Shown in pieces: positions 61,807-64,000 of a DNA stretch of 64,000 nucleotides. The stretch is from positions 620,001 to 684,000 of the forward strand of contig NZ_CP121651.1 in the NCBI RefSeq assembly GCF_029714405.1. The letters run 5' to 3'. Position 1 is the first letter of the stretch; each line of letters begins with the position of its first letter. The notes beneath the pieces are model-generated. The model was not told the origin of the DNA. It saw only the letters and a program-made list of their open reading frames with translations, and did no database searches. Position numbers and translations under genes: made by a program. The stretch is from Bradyrhizobium sp. CB82. Lineage in GTDB: Bacteria; Pseudomonadota; Alphaproteobacteria; Rhizobiales; Xanthobacteraceae.

Positions 61807-63425
61807 TCATGATGTATCGCAGCGAGGTGCTGCGCGTCGCTGCGCTGGCGCACGCGGCAGAGGTCCAATCTCGACCATGCGGCCTCCGCAGATGGGGCAC
61901 AAGTCGAGGCGGTGACCAAGGAGGATGGCGCAGCGCTCACGATAGTTGACAGCTTCGGCAGGCGGAGGTGGCTGCGGCGCGTCAAGCGCCGCTCGGATGC
62001 GCGCGAGTTTGGTGGCGCGGCAGGCGTTCGCCAGGAAACCAAAATGACGGATGCGGCGGAACCCCTTCGGCAATATGTGGAGCAGAAAGCGACGAAGGAA
62101 CTCCTCAGTGTCGAGTGTCATCACTTTGGATTTGTTGCCAGCGCGATAATCCTTCCACCGGAAGCGGACGTGGCCCTGGTCACAGGTAAGGAGCCGGCCG
62201 TTGGCGATCGCAACGCGATGGGTGTAGCGCCCGAGATAGGCCAGAACCTGTTCTGGTCCGCCGAAGGGATGCTTGGCGTAGACGACCCACTCGACCTTGC
62301 GGAGGGCGTTTAGATGGCGGGCGAATGCCGCGGGCTCGACGAGGTGTGCGAGATGGCCGAAGAACTGGAGCTTGGTGCCATCGAACGCCGCCTGCAGGCG
62401 CTCCAGGAATAGCCGACGATACAATCGTGACAGGACGCGAACGGGAAGGAAGAAGCCGGGGCGACAATGAACCCAGCTTCCATCGGGGGCGATCCCGCCG
62501 CCTGGCACGAGGCAATGGGCATGCGGATGATGAGTCAGGGTCTGGCCCCAGGTGTGGAGAATGGCGATCATCCCGGTCTCGGCACCGAGATGCTTCGGGT
62601 CGGCGCTAATGAGACGGATCGTCTCGGCTGCTGCCTTGAGCAGGATGTCGTAGACCACCGCCTTGTTCTGCAGCGCGATGGCGGCAACCGGCGCCGGCAC
62701 GGTGAAGACGACATGGAAATAGGGGACCGGCAGCAGGTCGGCCTGGCGCTCGGCGAGCCATTGGGCGCGCGCGAGCGCTTGGCACTTTGGACAGTGCCGA
62801 TCGCGACAGGTAATGGGCGACGCCCATTACCTGCCTTATGGGCAAATTCCGTAATGGGGAGTAGACGGATGAGCACACCGGGTTGAACGTGGATTTTAGA
62901 GGCTTTCACTCTCCATTACGAACTGCGCTTGAGCAAGGCGCTCAGCTTGTCCGGAGACCAAACGGTCTCTGCTCCAGTGCATTGGCAACAAAGGTGGCGA
63001 CGACTTGGACCAATCTCAGCTGCAGATTTACGTTGTTCCGGCGTTCGATCTGCAAACAGCCTTCCGAACATTAAGCGTACCCCAACGGGTAATCTCGCAA
63101 CGCAGCTGTCTCGGTGGCTTCTTTGTAATGGAGAGCAATCGGGCGATTGATCAGCTCAGAAACCCGCGAATGCCGCTAGACTGGCTGCTGAGCTGGTCGC
63201 CTGCTCCCCATTAATGGATTTGCCCATAAGACAGCTGTTATAGGCGACGCGGACCAGGCCGCAGTCGTCGCACCGTTCGACGTGGCCGCCGAGCGTCGCT
63301 GTGCGACACGCCTCGATGGCCGCCATCACACGGCGCTGATCGGAGGACAGCCGAGGACCCTGCGCGGCACGGAACGCGCCGCCGTGGCGGCGGAGGATGT
63401 CCGCCACCTCGAGCACGGGGCGCAT
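61807..63425 (-). mobile_element. IS91-family transposase gene, interrupted
   Basis: The N-terminal part (63425 to about 63235) reads MRPVLEVADILRRHGGAFRA, CDDCGLVRVAYNSC (zinc-finger cysteines). It resumes at about 62804 with RDRHCPKCQALARAQWLAER, then the HUH nickase motif HTWGQTLTHHPHAHCLVPGG and the tyrosine region VLAYLGRYTHRVAIANGRLL. The missing join is filled by a roughly 420-bp insertion. Without it the protein would be about 400 residues, normal for IS91 single-strand transposases. It is preceded by a tyrosine recombinase gene, a common IS91-type pairing. Confidence 0.85.
62810..63229. mobile_element. MITE-like 420-bp insertion with nested inverted repeats
   Basis: The insertion is flanked by GACAG direct repeats (62805-62809 and 63230-63234) and splits the IS91 transposase codons. 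Ends carry 27-bp imperfect inverted repeats: CTTATGGGCAAAT...GTAATGGGGAG (62835-62861) against CTCCCCATTAAT...GCCCATAAG (63204-63230). The left end has an extra palindrome GTAATGGGC-GAC-GCCCATTAC (62810-62830). An inner pair CTCTCCATTAC / GTAATGGAGAG lies at 62909-62919 and 63125-63135. No transposase is encoded, so it would need to be moved in trans. Confidence 0.6.
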
Positions 63426-63434
63426 ATGGGCAGC

Positions 63435-64000
63435 TCAGTCGGGTGGGATCACCCTGACGGAGAGTTCATCGAATGGGCTGGTCGTGCGGGCGAGCAGATT
63501 GGTCGCGACCTGAGCGTAGCGCGCGGTCGATCCCAGGTCGGCATGTCCGAGCAGAACTTGAATGATGCGAATGTCGATCCCGCTTTCCAGGAGATGGGTC
63601 GCAAACGAGTGCCGGAGCGTATGGACAGTAATCGGCTTGGCAAGCCGAGCGCGGCGGCGGGCGGCGCGGCAGGCCGCCTGGACGCAGCGGACGCTGACAT
63701 GTTCACTGGGGTTTTGGCCTGGAAATAGCCACAGCCCCGGTCGGGCTCGCATCCAGTACGTACGCAGAATCTCCAGCAGTCGCGGAGAAAGCATCGCGTA
63801 ACGATCTCTGCCGCCCTTGCCGTTCTCGATGTGGATCAACATTCGGTTGCTGTCGATCGAGCTCACCTTCAGGCGGACGACTTCACTAACCCGTAAGCCA
63901 GCCGCATAAGCCGTCGCCAGCACGACGGGATTGCGCACCCCTGTAACCGCGTCCAGGAAGCGCTCGATCTCTTCGGCACTAAGCACGAGCGGGAGCTTGT
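63435..64000 (-). CDS. Tyrosine recombinase (XerC/D-like), 5' end outside window
   Basis: The catalytic domain of a tyrosine site-specific recombinase: Arg I in AAGLRVSEVVRLKV, HxxR in TVHTLRHSFATHLLESG, His in VLLGHADLGS and the nucleophile Tyr in TARYAQVATNLL. The frame runs open to the window edge, so the N-terminal SAM-like domain lies beyond 64000. It is 9 bp upstream of the IS91 transposase start and probably part of the same element. Confidence 0.88.
   Translation of the reverse strand, partial: KLPLVLSAEEIERFLDAVTGVRNPVVLATAYAAGLRVSEVVRLKVSSIDSNRMLIHIENGKGGRDRYAMLSPRLLEILRTYWMRARPGLWLFPGQNPSEHVSVRCVQAACRAARRRARLAKPITVHTLRHSFATHLLESGIDIRIIQVLLGHADLGSTARYAQVATNLLARTTSPFDELSVRVIPPD

Noticed and set aside
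1..64000. CRISPR arrays, rRNA genes, riboswitches or secretion/conjugation clusters
   Set aside because: I saw no regularly spaced repeats, no rRNA-like sequence, no recognisable riboswitch core and no conjugation or secretion genes, although mobile elements are present.

Overview
The window is GC-rich DNA, probably from an alphaproteobacterium of the Bradyrhizobium/Rhodopseudomonas group. The evidence is the CYP199A-type P450 with its own ferredoxin, many branched-chain-type periplasmic binding proteins, several short conserved proteins of a kind I associate with Bradyrhizobium, and the codon use. No similarity search was run; family names come from reading motifs.

1-25.8 kb is a dense aromatic-catabolism region. 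An SMP-30 fragment at the edge is followed by MarR // binding protein-P450, then an acyl-CoA synthetase. Next is a catechol branch: LysR, catB, an intradiol dioxygenase, a flavin reductase and a stand-alone FAD synthetase on the minus strand. Divergent from these are an HpaB-like flavin monooxygenase and catC. TetR and PucR regulators follow, then a frameshifted Baeyer-Villiger monooxygenase fused to an esterase. After that come binding protein // LuxR-P450, and binding protein, ferredoxin and CYP199A-type P450 // MarR. Three times a lone binding protein with no permease or ATPase sits beside a P450. The logic appears to be capture of aromatic compounds, oxidative trimming by P450s, ring hydroxylation, ortho cleavage and lactone isomerisation. 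Each block has a local regulator and visible palindromes.

25.8-38 kb is mixed. Small proteins, gene relics and an IS110 fragment surround an intact gamma-glutamyltranspeptidase. A sigma-54 activator lies divergent from an NTF2-flavin monooxygenase gene with a clear -24/-12 promoter and upstream palindromes. Then comes a decay belt: a DadA-like oxidase broken by frameshifts and butted against a 3' tRNA-Arg remnant, a frameshifted SAM hydrolase and a hydroxylase fragment.

38-50.6 kb is oxidoreductase-rich and mostly intact: a two-subunit molybdenum hydroxylase with a 239-residue partner, a flavin reductase // LysR, a truncated SDR, a frameshifted 14-TM-type exporter, a secreted alpha/beta hydrolase, a glutathionyl-hydroquinone reductase and SDR // LysR with a perfect operator.

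50.6-64 kb is accessory. It holds three further mobile-element relics or elements (two IS110 type, one IS91 type with a tyrosine recombinase), a GGDEF-EAL protein, a DNA-ligase scrap, a DUF1326-DUF2182 pair, AraC // OsmC-globin, and small proteins. The IS91 transposase is split by a roughly 420-bp non-coding insertion with nested inverted repeats and a 5-bp target duplication.
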